Below, piece by piece: positions 12,701 through 13,725 of a stretch of 13,725 nt of DNA. The stretch comes from Rhodobacteraceae bacterium UBA2553 (GTDB lineage: Bacteria > Pseudomonadota > Alphaproteobacteria > Rhodobacterales > Rhodobacteraceae). Under the pieces are notes generated by a model. It ran no database searches, was not told where the DNA came from, and was given only the letters and a program-made list of their open reading frames with translations. The stretch lies in NCBI GenBank assembly GCA_002340515.1, contig DDMF01000084.1, positions 1 through 13,725 on the forward strand, in the 5' to 3' direction. The position numbers were made by a program, and so were the translations under genes. Positions within the stretch are counted from its first letter, which is position 1. Each line of letters begins with the position of its first letter.

Positions 12701-13567
12701 GTGATGGTCGATCCTTGTGATATGGCGCCTCCGAAGGCCCTGAAAGCGGCTTGGGAGACGTTTGGAGTGATCTCCCAAACGGCCAATTGGACCCGGCAAA
12801 TGGGAGGGCATAGCAATCCCGTCTGGCGGGTGCGCGACAGCACCGATGATGTGATCTGCAAATTATATCACACCAGTAAATCCTCGCCATTGTTTGGAAA
12901 TCATCCCGAGCACGAAGCGCTGGCACTGACCGCGCTGTCTGGACGTGGTCTTGCGCCTGATCTGATTGCCTCGCTGCACTGTACCGCTGGGCCGAGCTTG
13001 ACTTATAGCTATCTGGCTGGCCCTCAATGGAGTGGCGATGTTGCGGCCGTTGCGCAGCTGTTGGCCAATTTACATCGCCAAAAAATCCCCGAAGGGCTAC
13101 CGCTCGCCCCAAATTTGCCACAAGGGATTATCGCGCAAACCCACTTGATGCAGTCCGCGTGCAGAAATGATATCGAGCAGTTTCTTCCGCCTGATGCATG
13201 TCATTTACCTCCCGCGGAAAATGTCTTTCTGCATGGGGATGTGGTACCAGGGAATTTGGTTCAGACCGATGATGGATTGCGCTTGATTGACTGGCAATGC
13301 CCGGCAATCGGGGATCCGTGTTTGGATATTGCGATTTTTTTGTCGCCTGCGATGCAGATCATATATGGGCACCGTCCCTTAACGGCGGCCGAAATTTCCC
13401 GGTTTTTTGAGGCTTACAACCAGCCGGATGTGACCAAGAGATACAACGCATTTGCTCCGATTTTTCACTATCGTATGGCGGCTTATTGCCACTGGAAAGG
13501 TGCCCGCGGGTCGGCGTCACATGCGGCTGCAGCACCGATTGAGCGCAGCGCGATTTCAATAGCTTAA
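12701..13567 (+). CDS. Aminoglycoside/choline kinase-fold phosphotransferase
   Basis: A 288-residue protein of the aminoglycoside phosphotransferase/choline kinase fold. Visible landmarks are a glycine-containing loop QMGGHSNPVWRV (about 33-44), a putative ATP-binding Lys54 in VICKLY, and Glu72 in EHEALAL. The catalytic loop FLHGDVVPGNLV has His188, Asp190 and Asn195. The metal-binding motif LIDWQCPAIGDPCLDIA has Asp207. All key residues are present, so an active kinase is plausible. The substrate is not shown; choline, ethanolamine, thiamine or a sugar-like molecule are possibilities. Start: a GTG at 12701 (with ATG at 12704) after GGTTGGGGGC. A later ATG at 12722 is possible. It lies 70 bp after flgD on the same strand and may share its transcript, but no flagellar role is known to me. 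Confidence 0.85.
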   Translation: MMVDPCDMAPPKALKAAWETFGVISQTANWTRQMGGHSNPVWRVRDSTDDVICKLYHTSKSSPLFGNHPEHEALALTALSGRGLAPDLIASLHCTAGPSLTYSYLAGPQWSGDVAAVAQLLANLHRQKIPEGLPLAPNLPQGIIAQTHLMQSACRNDIEQFLPPDACHLPPAENVFLHGDVVPGNLVQTDDGLRLIDWQCPAIGDPCLDIAIFLSPAMQIIYGHRPLTAAEISRFFEAYNQPDVTKRYNAFAPIFHYRMAAYCHWKGARGSASHAAAAPIERSAISIA

Positions 13568-13645
13568 ATCACTCTGCACTAGAGATGGATATTTAGAAGG
13601 TCAGAACGTCGATGTTTGGCGCGTGGCCAAGAAAACGCGAACCGC

Positions 13646-13725
13646 TTATGGCCTGTCCAGTTCACATAGCATCGCTTGTTCGCGGCCTTTCGCTTCGCAC
13701 AAACGCAAAAAGCGATGACAGATGC
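13646..13725 (-). CDS. Possible 3' end of a gene leaving the window
   Basis: Read leftward from the window edge, one frame stays open for 25 residues and ends at TAA. The C-terminus is ICHRFLRLCEAKGREQAMLCELDRP. The composition (mixed charged, no stops, sensible codons) looks more protein-like than the two other frames, but 25 codons are too few for proof. I do not recognise the family. If real, the gene converges on the kinase gene with a gap of 78 bp, in which I see no clear terminator. Confidence 0.35.
   Translation of the reverse strand, partial: ICHRFLRLCEAKGREQAMLCELDRP

Noticed and set aside
12519..13121. 200-codon open frame antisense to flgD and the kinase gene
   Set aside because: It overlaps the ends of two well-supported genes, has Arg/Gln/Ser-rich low-quality composition, and no start signal.
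1..13725. CRISPR arrays, tRNA or rRNA genes, phage or transposon genes, defence systems
   Set aside because: I saw no regular repeat-spacer pattern, no tRNA-like fold and no recognisable mobile or defence protein; the region is a coherent flagellar locus.

Overview
The window is a dense flagellar (basal body, hook, filament) gene cluster from an alphaproteobacterium, most likely a member of the Rhodobacterales (Roseobacter group). Three things point there: the linked flagellin-flaF-flbT genes, a DUF1217 gene between flbT and fliI, and the order flgB-flgC-fliE-fliQ-flgF-flgG-flgA-flgH-fliL. The base composition is moderate in GC. A candidate CtrA site between fliI and flgB fits the same group.

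Layout. Bases 1-371 are non-coding as far as I can see and contain an AT-rich block with phased repeats. Bases 372-4955 hold a nine-gene leftward operon, in transcription order flgB, flgC, fliE, fliQ, flgF, flgG, flgA, flgH, fliL. It builds the rod, one export-gate subunit, the L-ring, the P-ring chaperone and the stator/motor accessory protein FliL. Junctions are ATGA overlaps or gaps of 1-14 bp. fliI (export ATPase) is divergent from flgB across an 87-bp spacer. Its stop codon overlaps the stop of the converging DUF1217 gene. Bases 6368-9361 hold a second leftward group: flagellin, a strong hairpin, then flaF, flbT and the DUF1217 gene. A 225-bp leader region with a perfect 14-bp palindrome lies upstream of flagellin. 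Next come a leftward pair, a FlgJ-type rod-binding protein and a FlgN-like chaperone. Divergent from these are fliK and flgD (hook length control and hook cap), followed on the same strand by a phosphotransferase-fold kinase with no obvious flagellar role. The last 80 bases appear to contain the 3' end of a leftward gene that runs off the window.

How it works together: FliI powers type III export through the gate that contains FliQ. FlgB/C/F/G with FliE form the rod. FlgJ and FlgA/FlgH carry the rod through the peptidoglycan and outer membrane. FlgD and FliK control hook assembly. FlgN delivers late substrates. Flagellin forms the filament and FlaF/FlbT tune its synthesis. Missing from the window and presumably encoded nearby or elsewhere are fliF/G/H/M/N, fliP/R, flhA/B, flgE/K/L/I, fliD, motA/B and any regulators.

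I found no undescribed system. The most interesting points are a 9-cytosine tract in fliK, candidate CtrA sites in both divergent spacers, the palindrome in the flagellin leader beside its flbT/flaF regulators, and the DUF1217 protein of unclear role.
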